Shown here in pieces: positions 9,157-17,508 of a DNA stretch of 64,000 nt (its first letter is position 1; the number at the start of each line of letters is the position of its first letter). Both the position numbers and the translations under genes were made by a program. Below the pieces are notes generated by a model. That model did not search any database and was not told the DNA's origin. It saw only the letters and a program-made list of their open reading frames with translations. Origin of the DNA: DATFDN01 sp963818885 (GTDB lineage Bacteria > Pseudomonadota > Alphaproteobacteria > Acetobacterales > Acetobacteraceae). The stretch spans positions 868,001-932,000 of the forward strand of contig CAWFTP010000003.1 in the NCBI GenBank assembly GCA_963818885.1, read 5' to 3'.

Positions 9157-9438
9157 TCAGGCAGCTTCCGCCACACGTATTTCCACACGCATGCCGGCTG
9201 CCACGGCCATGTTGGCCAGGGTGTCCAGGCCAAAGAGATTGATCTTGCCCCGCAGAAGATCGGACACGCGTGGTTGCGTGACGCCGAACAGCTTGGCGGC
9301 TTGGCTCTGGCTCAGGCCGGCGCGATCAATGTGATCCTTGAGCGCCATCATCAGCGCGGAGCGGAGTTTCATGTTCTCCGCTTCCGCCGGCGTGTCCTCG
9401 ATGGCGTCCCACACGCTGGCAAACGTCTCGTCGCTCAT
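9157..9438 (-). CDS. XRE-family antitoxin (HigA/MqsA-type helix-turn-helix)
   Basis: A 93-residue protein with one helix-turn-helix: LSQSQAAKLFGVTQPRVSDL is recognition-helix sequence, followed by GKINLFGLDTL, typical of antitoxins paired with Gp49/HigB-like toxins. It should bind its own promoter and neutralise the toxin. The ATG at 9438 overlaps the stop of the upstream toxin frame (ATGA), so the two were a coupled toxin-first operon. The toxin is now only a C-terminal fragment, which leaves this antitoxin orphaned and cut off from its native promoter. Confidence 0.85.
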   Translation of the reverse strand: MSDETFASVWDAIEDTPAEAENMKLRSALMMALKDHIDRAGLSQSQAAKLFGVTQPRVSDLLRGKINLFGLDTLANMAVAAGMRVEIRVAEAA

Positions 9439-9590
9439 CCCTTCAACTCCTTCACCAAATCCCGGTATCGCTTTACGGCCAAGTCCCGATCCGGCTTGCT
9501 GGTCGCCTGCGTTTTCTTTTGGAAGCAGTGCAGGACGTAGATCGTCTCATCGAACTTGGCGACGTAATACCAAGTCCGCTTGAGCGCGAC
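9435..9590 (-). pseudogene. Truncated Gp49/HigB-like toxin (C-terminal fragment)
   Basis: Reading the minus strand gives about 50 residues ending at the stop that overlaps the antitoxin start. The sequence includes WYYVAKFDETIYVLHCFQKK, then TQATSKPDRDLAVKRYRDLV, the hallmark C-terminal half of phage-derived Gp49-like (RelE/HigB superfamily) mRNA interferases. Upstream, homology stops where the IS630 remnant begins (about 9585-9595). There is no start codon or N-terminal half, so no active toxin is made from this locus. The frame is too short to have been flagged by length alone; I found it by reading upstream of the antitoxin. Confidence 0.82.
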
Positions 9591-10299
9591 TCACGTGAGA
9601 GGTTCCCCGACGCGGGGGTGGTCTGATTCAAGGCTGGCGGACGGATGAGGTTCGCCATGGGAAAGCCGATCCCGCTGAGGCTGGATTATGATGCGGCACG
9701 GCTGCGCCGAATTGCCCGGGACAGCGGGGATGCCGACCAGGTTCGGCGCTTGCTGGCGCTGGCGGCGATCTATGGGGGGCGCCAGCCGCACCGAGGCGGC
9801 GTCGGCCGGCGGAGTCGGGCTGCAAGTGGTGCGCGACTGGGTGCTTCGGTTCAACGCCCTTGGTCCGGACGGATTGATCAACCGCCGGCCTCCCGGCCAG
9901 CCTGCGAGGTTGAACGCCACGCACCGCGCCGCTCTGGCGGCGATGATCGAGAACGGTCCGATCCCGGCGGTGCATGGCGTGGTGCGCTGGCGGATCGTCG
10001 ACCTCTGCCAATGGCTCTGGGAGGAATACCGGCTCAGCGTCTCGAAGCAGACGCTGAGCCGGGAGTTGCGCGCGATGGGATACCGCAAACTGTCGGCGCG
10101 CCCGCGTCACCATGCGCAGCCGGCGGGTGCCGTCGAGGCGTTCAAAAAAACTGGCCTGCCACACTGCAGGCGACCGCTCGCGAACGTGGCGTCGATCGCG
10201 ACGCCATAGAGATCTGGTTCGGCGAGGAGGCCAGGATCGGACAGAAGAACAAGATCACCCGCCGTTGGGCACGCCGCGGCAGCCGTCCGGCGGCGCCGT
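9588..10299 (+). mobile_element. IS630-family insertion sequence remnant
   Basis: The left edge is inferred from the point where toxin homology ends, near the 10-base palindrome CTCACGTGAG at 9590-9599. The right edge is inferred at about 10299, where transposase sequence stops in mid-domain and TlpA-like coding sequence begins on the other strand. Only the N-terminal part and the start of the DDE domain remain, so the element cannot move. No right-hand inverted repeat is visible. The remnant now separates a beheaded toxin gene from a tlpA-like gene that has lost its 3' end. Confidence 0.8.
9645..10299 (+). pseudogene. IS630 transposase, truncated and frameshifted
   Basis: Three frames are needed to follow the protein. 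It starts at ATG 9645 (or 9657), then shifts at the G6 run 9774-9779 into the frame carrying VVRDWVLRFNALGPDGL and VHGVVRWRIVDLCQWL, which is the winged-helix DNA-binding half. It then shifts back by -1 at the A7 run 10144-10150 into IEIWFGEEARIGQKNK, the first block of the DDE domain. Many IS630-family elements use programmed frameshifting, and the A-AAA-AAC heptamer is a plausible site. The G6 event looks like decay or error. The remaining DDE catalytic residues are absent beyond about 10299. Confidence 0.78.
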
Positions 10300-10972
10300 C
10301 CCGCTCCCACGTGCCGTCCAGCTGGTACTGGTTGAGCTTTCGGCCGTCTCCGAAGGGGGCGCGATCCTGCGGCGTCGGATGCAGCGCGCCGAAATAGATC
10401 TCGGGCGTCTCGATCCGCGACAGGTCGGGATCGTCGCCCGCGTGGGCGGCAGCGGGCGCGAGGCCGAGGAGCGCGCGGATCGCGCCCTCCAGCTCGTGCG
10501 CATGGCCCTCGCCTTCGCGCACGAGGACGATGCGCCCATCCCGATCCACCAGGTAGAATGCGGGCCAGGCCTCGTTGCCCCAGGCCCGCCAGGTGCGGAA
10601 CTCGTTGTCCTGGCCAACCGGATAGCGGATGCCGAACTCGCGGACGGCATCGGCGACGTTGGGGCGCATGTGCTCGAAGCCGAACTCCGGCGTATGGATG
10701 CCGACGACCTGCAGCCCTCGCTTGCCGTACTCCGCCTGCCAGCGGTTCAGGTACGGGACGGTGCGCCGGCAGTTGATGCAGGAATAGGTCCAGAAATCGA
10801 CCAGCACCACCTTGCCACGCAGCCCGGTGATGGTCAGCGGCACATCCGTGTTGATCCAGCCATCGGTGCCGACGAACTCCGGCGCCGATGGCCTGGATTG
10901 CGCGACGCTTCGTACGACCGGCCCTAATACCCCGGCGATGGCGGCGGCGAGCAGCGAGCGGCGGGGGAGCAT
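10142..10972 (-). CDS. TlpA-like thioredoxin-fold protein with IS-derived C-terminus
   Basis: An exported thiol-disulfide protein. It has an N-terminal signal (PRRSLLAAAIAGVLG), then a TlpA/DipZ-like thioredoxin domain with SCINC as the redox CxxC near residue 70, in the context DFWTYSCINCRRTVPYL. The native sequence runs to about 10300, ending NQYQLDGTWERD. Beyond that the frame translates the antisense of the IS630 remnant until its stop at 10142, so the last 50 or so residues are not native and the original C-terminal domain may be shortened. I chose the ATG at 10972, one base after the stop of the upstream alpha/beta hydrolase, with which it forms an operon. Confidence 0.72.
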   Translation of the reverse strand: MLPRRSLLAAAIAGVLGPVVRSVAQSRPSAPEFVGTDGWINTDVPLTITGLRGKVVLVDFWTYSCINCRRTVPYLNRWQAEYGKRGLQVVGIHTPEFGFEHMRPNVADAVREFGIRYPVGQDNEFRTWRAWGNEAWPAFYLVDRDGRIVLVREGEGHAHELEGAIRALLGLAPAAAHAGDDPDLSRIETPEIYFGALHPTPQDRAPFGDGRKLNQYQLDGTWERDGAAGRLPRRAQRRVILFFCPILASSPNQISMASRSTPRSRAVACSVAGQFF

Positions 10973-10973
10973 C

Positions 10974-11993
10974 TCAGGACCGGTCCACATCGATCACCGC
11001 CTGCGCGAACGCGCGCGGCGCTTCCTGCGGCAGATTGTGGCCAACGCCGCCGGTGATCAGCCGATGCTGGTATTTGCCAGTGAACTTCCTGGCATACGAC
11101 GCCGGCTCAGGATGCGGCGCGCCGTTCGCGTCGCCCTCCATGGTGATCGTCGGCACGGTGATGACCGGACCCTCCGCGAGGCGCTTCTCCAGCGCGTCGT
11201 ACCGCCGCTCGCCTTGCGCCAGGCCGAGGCGCCAGCGGTAGTTGTGGATCGTGATGCTGACATGGTCCGGATTGTCGAAGGCCTGGGCGCTGCGCTCGAA
11301 GGTCGCGTCGTCGAACTCCCATTTCGGCGAGGCGAGCTGCCAGATCAGCTTGGCGAAGTCGCGCCGATATTTCTCGTAGCCAGCGCGGCCGCGGCTGGTG
11401 GCGAAGTAGAACTGATACCACCAGGCGAGCTCGGCCTTCGGCGGCAGCGGCGCCTTGTTGGCCTCGGGACTGCCGATCAGGTAGCCGCTGACGGAGACGA
11501 GGCCCTTGCAGCGCTGCGGCCAGAGCGCCGCCATGATGTCGGCGGTCCGCGCGCCCCAATCGTAGCCACCGAGCGTCGCCTTCTGGATGCCGAGCGCATC
11601 CATCAGCGCGATGATGTCGACCGCGAGCGCGGCTTGCTGGCCATTGCGGATCGTCTCCTTCGACAGGAACCGCGTCGTGCCGTAGCCGCGCAGATACGGC
11701 ACGATCACCCGGTATCCCGCCGAGGCCAGGATCGGCGCGACGTCCACGTAGCTGTGGATATCATACGGCCAGCCGTGCAGCAGAATGACCGCCGGGCCGC
11801 CCGAGGGGCCCGCCTCGGCGTAGCCCACGCTGAGCACGCCGGCCTCCACCTGCTTCATCGACGCGAAGGAGGTGTGCGCAACCGGGGCTTGCGCCCGCGC
11901 ACGAGAAGCGATGCCGAGCTGGGCGGCGGCGAAGGTCGCGGCGGCGGCGCCGAAGAGTCGGCGGCGGGAATGGTCGATGGTCTCGGTTGGCAT
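10974..11993 (-). CDS. Exported alpha/beta hydrolase (epoxide hydrolase/dehalogenase-like)
   Basis: A 339-residue hydrolase with a Tat-type signal: SRRRLFGAAAATFAAAQLG at residues 9-27. The fold markers are HGWP at 73-76 (oxyanion loop), the nucleophile elbow GGYDWG with Asp145 as nucleophile, and GVGHNLPQ with the catalytic His near 316. An Asp nucleophile points to the epoxide hydrolase / haloalkane dehalogenase branch rather than esterases. The substrate is unknown. It is the first gene of an operon with the TlpA-like gene and is divergent from a CadC-like regulator, which may control it. Confidence 0.85.
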   Translation of the reverse strand: MPTETIDHSRRRLFGAAAATFAAAQLGIASRARAQAPVAHTSFASMKQVEAGVLSVGYAEAGPSGGPAVILLHGWPYDIHSYVDVAPILASAGYRVIVPYLRGYGTTRFLSKETIRNGQQAALAVDIIALMDALGIQKATLGGYDWGARTADIMAALWPQRCKGLVSVSGYLIGSPEANKAPLPPKAELAWWYQFYFATSRGRAGYEKYRRDFAKLIWQLASPKWEFDDATFERSAQAFDNPDHVSITIHNYRWRLGLAQGERRYDALEKRLAEGPVITVPTITMEGDANGAPHPEPASYARKFTGKYQHRLITGGVGHNLPQEAPRAFAQAVIDVDRS

Positions 11994-12108
11994 TGCTGGT
12001 CTCCCGGTTCATCCGATGACGGCGACAATGCCACGGCGGACGATGGCCCGCTTGGAGACGGCGCGGATTTCTCTCCCAGACGGCGATGATTTTTGCCGGA
12101 GACGAGCT

Positions 12109-13668
12109 GTGCTAGGGCGCTGCGTGCTTTATCAGTTCGGAAATTTCGTTCTCGATACCAGCCGGCGCGAGCTGCGCCAGGACGACGATCTCGTCGCGGT
12201 CGAGCCGCAGGTCTTCGACGTGCTGGAGTTCCTGATCAGGGCGCGGGATCGCGTGGTCAGCCGCGACGACCTCCTCGGCGCGGTCTGGCACGGGCGCATT
12301 GTCTCGGAGGCGACGCTCAGCAGCCGCGTGAACTCGGCGCGCGCCGCGATCGGCGACAACGGCACGGAGCAGCGGCTGATCCGTACCCTGCCGCGCAAGG
12401 GCGTGCGCTTCGTCGGCGCGGTCCGCGAGGGGGTGGCGCCGGAGGCGGAGACGGTGCCGGAGCGCGCCATGGCGCAGCCGAGCGGACCGGCGGTCGCGGT
12501 GCTGCCCTTCACCAACATGAGCGGCGATCCGGCGCAGGACTATTTCGCCGACGGCATGGCGGACGAGGTCATCACCGCGCTGTCGCGCTGCAGCGGCCTA
12601 CTCGTGATCGCGCGCAATTCCTCCTTCACCTACAAGGGCAGGGCGGTCGATGTCCGCGAGGTCGGGCGCGAGCTTGGTGTCGGCTACGTGCTGGAGGGCA
12701 GCGTGCGGCGCAGCGGCAAGCGGTTGCGCATCACCGGCCAGCTGGTGGATGCGGCAACCGGCGCCCATCTCTGGGCCGACCGCTTCGAGGGTGATTCGCG
12801 CGACGTGTTCGCGCTGCAGGATCGGGTTGCCGAAAGCGTGGTCGCGGCGATCGAGCCGACCTTGCAATTCGCCGAGATCGGGCGCCGCCGGCAGGACCGG
12901 CCGGATGCGTACGACCTGCTGCTGCGCGCCGGTGCATTGGAGCACGAATTCACCGTGGACAGCATGGCGGCGGCGCTGACATGCCTCGATCAGGCGCTGG
13001 CGGTCGAGCCCGGCTACGCGCCGGCGATGGCGGCGGCGGCGTATTGCCACGCGCAGCGCCATTTCCAAGGCTGGGCAGCGGATGATGATGCCGGCCGCGC
13101 CGCGGCGGTGCGGTTCGCCTGGCGCGCCGTCGAGCTGGCGCCGAACGACGCGCAGGTCCTGTGGATGGCCGCGTTCGCGATCTGGAACATGGCGCAGGAA
13201 GGACGTGAGCGGGCGCGGGATCTGTTCAGCCGCTCGTTGCTGATCAACCCGAACTCCGCCATGGCGCTGACCTTGGCCGGCTGGATCGAGACGATGTGCG
13301 GCAATCAGGGCGAGGGCCGTGCGATGCTGTTGCGCGCGCAACGGCTCAACCCGCGCGACCCGCGCGGCTGGTTCACGTCAGGCGCGCTCGCGATCGCCGC
13401 GGTGATCGACGGCGGCTATGCCGAGGCGGTGGCGTGGGCGGAGCGGGCGCTCGCGCAGAACCGGCGCTTCGCGGTGGCGCTGCGGGTGCTCGCGGTCGCG
13501 CTGGTGAAGCTCGGGCAGCCGGACCGCCCGGCGGGGGTGGTGCGGGAACTACTGGCCATCGAGCCGGGGCTGACCGCCGCGGGGTTCTTCGCGCGAATAC
13601 CGGTGCCGCTGGAGGGCATGGCGCGGACCTACGCGGAGGCCCTCAGGATCGCCGGGTTGCCGGAGTGA
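12109..13668 (+). CDS. CadC-like winged-helix regulator with TolB-like and TPR domains
   Basis: About 519 residues and no transmembrane segment. Residues 1-100 form an OmpR/PhoB-type winged helix (EPQVFDVLEFLI, then SRVNSARAAIGDNG and RTLPRKGVRF). Residues about 126-250 resemble the TolB-like N-terminal domain seen in adenylate-cyclase-related regulators (AVLPFTNMSGDPAQDYFADG). The rest is helical TPR-like repeats. It is probably a cytoplasmic transcription regulator sensing a ligand or protein partner. The start is GTG 12109, with GGAG about 8 bases upstream; GTG 12124 is an alternative. It is divergent from the hydrolase gene (115 bases apart) and overlaps the tail of the ABC permease by 26 bases. 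Confidence 0.82.
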   Translation: MLGRCVLYQFGNFVLDTSRRELRQDDDLVAVEPQVFDVLEFLIRARDRVVSRDDLLGAVWHGRIVSEATLSSRVNSARAAIGDNGTEQRLIRTLPRKGVRFVGAVREGVAPEAETVPERAMAQPSGPAVAVLPFTNMSGDPAQDYFADGMADEVITALSRCSGLLVIARNSSFTYKGRAVDVREVGRELGVGYVLEGSVRRSGKRLRITGQLVDAATGAHLWADRFEGDSRDVFALQDRVAESVVAAIEPTLQFAEIGRRRQDRPDAYDLLLRAGALEHEFTVDSMAAALTCLDQALAVEPGYAPAMAAAAYCHAQRHFQGWAADDDAGRAAAVRFAWRAVELAPNDAQVLWMAAFAIWNMAQEGRERARDLFSRSLLINPNSAMALTLAGWIETMCGNQGEGRAMLLRAQRLNPRDPRGWFTSGALAIAAVIDGGYAEAVAWAERALAQNRRFAVALRVLAVALVKLGQPDRPAGVVRELLAIEPGLTAAGFFARIPVPLEGMARTYAEALRIAGLPE

Positions 13669-14533
13669 TCGCTAGCTTCACCTTCGTCGCGATCCTGCGG
13701 CGGCGCCCCCGCACGCGCGGGTCGAGCGCGTCGCGCACCCAGTCGCCGATCAGGTTCTCTGCCAGCACCAGCACGACGAGTGCCGCGCCCGGCAGCACCG
13801 ACGGCCACCACGCGCCGCTGAACAGGTACTGGTAGCCCTGGCTCACCCGCAGCCCGAGCGACGGCGTAGTGACCGCCACGCCGAGGCCGAGGAACGACAA
13901 CGACGCCTCCAACTCGACGGCGCGGGGAATATCGACGGAGACCTGCGCGAGCAGCGGGCCGAGCACGTTGGGCAGCAGGTGGCGGAACACGATCCGCCCC
14001 GGCGATGCCCCCGCGAGCATCGCGGCGATGACGTAATCCTGCCGGCGTTCCGACAGTACGCTGGAGCGCACCAGCCGCGCATATTGCGCCCAGCCGACGA
14101 CGCCGATCACCGCGATCACCTTCCAAAGCCCCCGCCCGGACAGCGCGAGCACGGCGAGCGCGATCAGGACGGCGGGCAGCGAGAGCTGGATGTCGACCAG
14201 CCGCATCGCGATCGTGTCGAGCCAGCCGCCGCTGCGATACCCCGCAATCAGTCCGGTCACGCCGCCCAGCGCGACGCTGATCGCGACCGCGACAAACCCG
14301 GCGAGCAGGCTGACCCGCAATCCGTAGATGATATTGGAAAGCACGTCGCGACCGAGCCCGTCGGTTCCCAGCGGGTACGCCCAATCGCCCCCGCTCGCCC
14401 ATCCCGGCGGGTTGAGCCGCATCAGCAGGCTCTGCTCTTCGGGATCGTGCGGCGCGATCAGCGGCGCCAGGACGGCGATCAGCACCAGCGCCGCCAGGAC
14501 CAGGATCGGGATCCAGGGCAGCCTAGCCCGCAT
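13643..14533 (-). CDS. ABC transporter permease, DppC/OppC type
   Basis: A 296-residue inner-membrane permease of dipeptide/oligopeptide/nickel ABC importers. An N-terminal helix (residues 8-26) is followed by GTDGLGRDVLSNIIYGLRVS, the conserved DppC signature, and five more helices. The EAA-type ATPase-docking loop reads AAMLAGASPGRIVFRHLLPN. It overlaps the DppB-type gene upstream by 11 bases. No ATPase gene follows; the next gene is on the opposite strand, so the importer must borrow ATPases from elsewhere. Confidence 0.9.
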   Translation of the reverse strand: MRARLPWIPILVLAALVLIAVLAPLIAPHDPEEQSLLMRLNPPGWASGGDWAYPLGTDGLGRDVLSNIIYGLRVSLLAGFVAVAISVALGGVTGLIAGYRSGGWLDTIAMRLVDIQLSLPAVLIALAVLALSGRGLWKVIAVIGVVGWAQYARLVRSSVLSERRQDYVIAAMLAGASPGRIVFRHLLPNVLGPLLAQVSVDIPRAVELEASLSFLGLGVAVTTPSLGLRVSQGYQYLFSGAWWPSVLPGAALVVLVLAENLIGDWVRDALDPRVRGRRRRIATKVKLAITPATRRS

Positions 14534-15443
14534 GCGCCACCCTTGGGTCGATCACGCCGTACAGCAGGTCCACGACGAGGTTGATCGCCGCGAACATCGC
14601 CGCGACCACGATCACGTACGACAGCACCACCGGGTAGTCGAGCCGGTACAGCGATTCCAACGCGAGACGGTTCATGCCCGGCAGCGCGAAGATGGTCTCG
14701 GTGATCACCGCGCCCGCGAAGAGCTGGCCGAACTGCAAGCCGAACACGGTCAGCAACGGCAGCATCGCCGTGCGTAGCGCGTGCTTGATGACGACCACGG
14801 GCTCGGAGAGTCCCTTGGCACGGGCGGTACGAACATAATTGAGGGACAGGGTATCGAGCAAGCTCGTGCGCGTGAGGCGTGTGAACAGCGCGATCCGGAA
14901 GAAGGCGAGGGTGAAGGCCGGCATGATGTAATGGTCGATGCTGCCGGCGCCCGACGCCGGCAGCACGTTCAGCGACACGCTGAACGCGAAGATCAGCAGG
15001 ATGCCGAGGAAGAACGTGGGGATGGAGGAGCCGAGCACGGAGACGCCGCGCAGCGCGCGATCGAGCAGGCTCTCCGGCCACAAGGCTGCGAAGATGCCGA
15101 ACGGCAATCCGAACACCGTGGCGATGGCGATGGCAAGCACGACCAGCTCGACCGTCACCGGCACGCGCTCCAGGATCAGCCGCATCGCCGGCTGGCCGCT
15201 GTAGTAGGAGAGCCCCAGATCGCCGTGCAGCACGCCGGCGATGTAGAGCCCGTATTGCACCAGCACGGGCCGGTCGAGCCCGAGGCTGGCGGCGAGCGCG
15301 GCGCGGTCGTGCACGCTCATCGTCTCGGGCGCCAGCACGGCGATCGGATTGCCAGTGGCATGGATCAGCACGAACACGAGCGTGACGACGACCCAGACGG
15401 CGAATGCCGCCTGGGCGATGCGATTGGCGATGAAGCGCGTCAC
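14523..15443 (-). CDS. ABC transporter permease, DppB/OppB type
   Basis: A 306-residue permease with the typical DppB N-terminus (RFIANRIAQAAFAVWVVVTL) and a large periplasmic loop before helix 2. The docking loop is VRTARAKGLSEPVVVIKHAL. It starts at GTG 15443, which overlaps the stop of the substrate-binding protein gene (GTGA); the frame is also open further upstream, but that part is shadow of the binding protein. It works as a heterodimer with the DppC-type permease. Confidence 0.9.
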   Translation of the reverse strand: MTRFIANRIAQAAFAVWVVVTLVFVLIHATGNPIAVLAPETMSVHDRAALAASLGLDRPVLVQYGLYIAGVLHGDLGLSYYSGQPAMRLILERVPVTVELVVLAIAIATVFGLPFGIFAALWPESLLDRALRGVSVLGSSIPTFFLGILLIFAFSVSLNVLPASGAGSIDHYIMPAFTLAFFRIALFTRLTRTSLLDTLSLNYVRTARAKGLSEPVVVIKHALRTAMLPLLTVFGLQFGQLFAGAVITETIFALPGMNRLALESLYRLDYPVVLSYVIVVAAMFAAINLVVDLLYGVIDPRVAHAG

Positions 15444-16994
15444 TTCCTGCGCGTCATCTGCCAAGCGAAGATCTGCTCGTCCTGGCGCGAGGTGTATTCG
15501 ATGTCGTTGGCGACGCCGGCGATCACGTCCTCGTAGTACAGCGGCAGATAGGCGAACTTCACCCGCTCCGCCTGATGGTACGCCTCCTCGATGAGCTTGA
15601 CGCGCTTCGCCGGATCGAACTTGCTGGCGGCCTTGGCCATCACGGCGTCCGCGTCGGCATCGCAGAAATGCTCGCGGTTGGTGACGCCGAAGCCCGCCTT
15701 CGCGTCGCGGCAATGAAACACATCGCCCCAGGTGGTGATCGAATTGTTGCTGCCCCAGCCGGCGAAATACATGGTGAAGTTGCCCTTATCGATCTGCGGG
15801 AAGAACACCGCCTTGGGGACCGAGTTGACCTGCACATGGATGCCCACGCCTGCCAGCAAGCCGCCGATCGCCTGCTCGACGAGGCTGTCCTCCAGATATC
15901 GGTCGTTCGGCCCGTCCAGGCGAACCGTGAAGCCATTGGGATAGCCGGCCTCGGCGAGCAGCTTCTTCGCGCCGGCGACGTCGAAGGGCGATTTCAGCGC
16001 CGGATCGAAGCCCTCCACGCCGTGCGCCGTGAATTGCGCCGCGACATCGACGGCGCCATTGAAAATCTTGGTCTTGATCGCGCCCACGTTGATCGCCATC
16101 CACACCGCCTCGCGCACGCGCGGATCCATGAACGGGTTCTTCGCGCCCGCCGGCATGCCGGGCGAGCCGGACTCGCGCCAGTAATCCATCGCGAGGTACA
16201 GCACGCGCTGTCCGGGGGTCAGCGTGATGTAGGCCTTGCCGCTGTCCTTGACCCGCTTGAAATCGGTCGGATCGACCTTCTCGGCGATCTGGATCTGGCC
16301 CGACAGCAGGGAGGCGAGCCGCGTCGCCGAGTTCGGGATGCTCTCCAGGTGGACATAGGTGAACGCCGGCTTGTCGCCCCAGAACACGTCCGAGGCCGCG
16401 AGGTCGAGATGATCATCGGCGAGCCAGGAGACGAACTTATATGGCCCGGTGCCGACCGGGTGCTCGGCGAACGCCTGGCGTCCCTCCTGCTTGATGAGCG
16501 CCTCCGGCATCACCGGAATGCCCTCGAGCTGCACCGGAAACACCGGATTTCGGGCGGCTGAAGGTCACGTCGATGGTATCGCTAGAGACCACCTTGTAGC
16601 CGCTGACGTCGTTTGCCAGTGGGCGGAACTGCGACTTCGGGTTGCGGCCCGTATCGAGGATCGACTCTCCCACATCGTCCGCCGTCATCGGCGTGCCGTC
16701 CTGGAACTTCACCCCCTGGCGCAAGGTCAGCCGCCATGTCGTGGGATCGACGCTCTCCCATTTGACGGCGATGCGCGGCAGCAGCTCGCCATGCGTGCCC
16801 TCCATGGTGATGGTGTCGAAGATTTCCTGCTGCCATGCCGTGGTGGTGCTTTCGGCGCGCATGATCGGATCGAGCGTCACGGCGCCACCATTGAACGCGA
16901 TTGTAAGCGGCTGCGTCGCGCTGTCGCCGAGGGCCGCGAACGCGCCGCCGGAGTATAGTGCCACGAGAATCAAGGATGTGGCGACGACGCGCAT
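15440..16994 (-). pseudogene. ABC peptide-type substrate-binding protein (one frameshift)
   Basis: A family 5 extracellular solute-binding protein (DppA/OppA-like) of about 517 residues with a signal peptide (VVATSLILVALYSGGAFAA). It has SBP_bac_5 landmarks: LTLRQGVKFQDGTPMTADDV, GTGPYKFVSW and VREAVWMAINV. It captures the ligand in the periplasm for the downstream permeases. The frame breaks after about residue 148 at three T's (plus strand 16548-16550). Removing one restores SRPNPVFPVQLEGIPVMPEA and yields GATTC. The ATG at 16994 has a strong AGGGAGGG. I think the break is a base-calling error and the gene is functional. Confidence 0.85.
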
Positions 16995-17052
16995 GGTGAC
17001 CCTCCCTTGGTTTTGCGCCAGCCTACAGGATGTCCGGACTGGTTCCGGCCAT

Positions 17053-17083
17053 CCACGCCTTTGGGCCGGGAGCAAAGGCGTGG
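17053..17083. repeat. Perfect 11-bp inverted repeat (REP-like or terminator hairpin)
   Basis: CCACGCCTTTG at 17053-17063 pairs exactly with CAAAGGCGTGG at 17073-17083 across a 9-base loop. The flanking text (TTCCGGCCATCCACG) resembles palindromic repeats scattered through rhizobial and related genomes. It lies just downstream of the YdhR-like gene and upstream of the binding-protein gene, both on the minus strand, so it may terminate the first transcript. There is no U-tract. Confidence 0.6.
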
Positions 17084-17103
17084 CTGCCCCGTGGGCGGAA
17101 CCC

Positions 17104-17433
17104 CTACTCGGCGGCGAGGGCGAGGCCGGGGACCGGGCCGCGGGTGATGGCGGTCATCCGCTCCCGCACGTCGAACATCTTGATCTGCAGGTCCTTGACC
17201 AGGTTGTTGGCCTTCATGGCCGCGACGATGGGGCCATCCAGATAAGCCTGAGCGGAGGCTGCGTCCTCGAACAGGTAGATGCCGCCTACTTCATGGCGGT
17301 CGGCGGCGTCCAACCACACCTTCCACTGCAAGCCCCGCACCTTCAGGAACTTGGCGGCCGTCTCGTCGGTGTAGCGCCGCTCCCACTCGGCCTTCGGCAT
17401 ATCCGGGCGGTAGTTGATCTGCACGATGACCAT
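17104..17433 (-). CDS. YdhR-family putative monooxygenase
   Basis: A 109-residue protein of the dimeric alpha+beta barrel superfamily. The block QWKVWLDAADRHEVGGIYLF, then EDAASAQAYL, and later KMFDVRERM, follows E. coli YdhR closely. YdhR-like proteins are suggested to be cofactor-independent monooxygenases acting on aromatic compounds; the substrate is not known. I chose the ATG at 17433, which has GGAG upstream. The MFS transporter gene lies immediately upstream on the same strand. Confidence 0.82.
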   Translation of the reverse strand: MVIVQINYRPDMPKAEWERRYTDETAAKFLKVRGLQWKVWLDAADRHEVGGIYLFEDAASAQAYLDGPIVAAMKANNLVKDLQIKMFDVRERMTAITRGPVPGLALAAE

Positions 17434-17508
17434 GATGCTTCTCCGCTGAAGGGTGTGGGTACCCGGGATTACCTCCACACTGGAGCACGCCGCGTCTCGG
17501 GACGGAAG

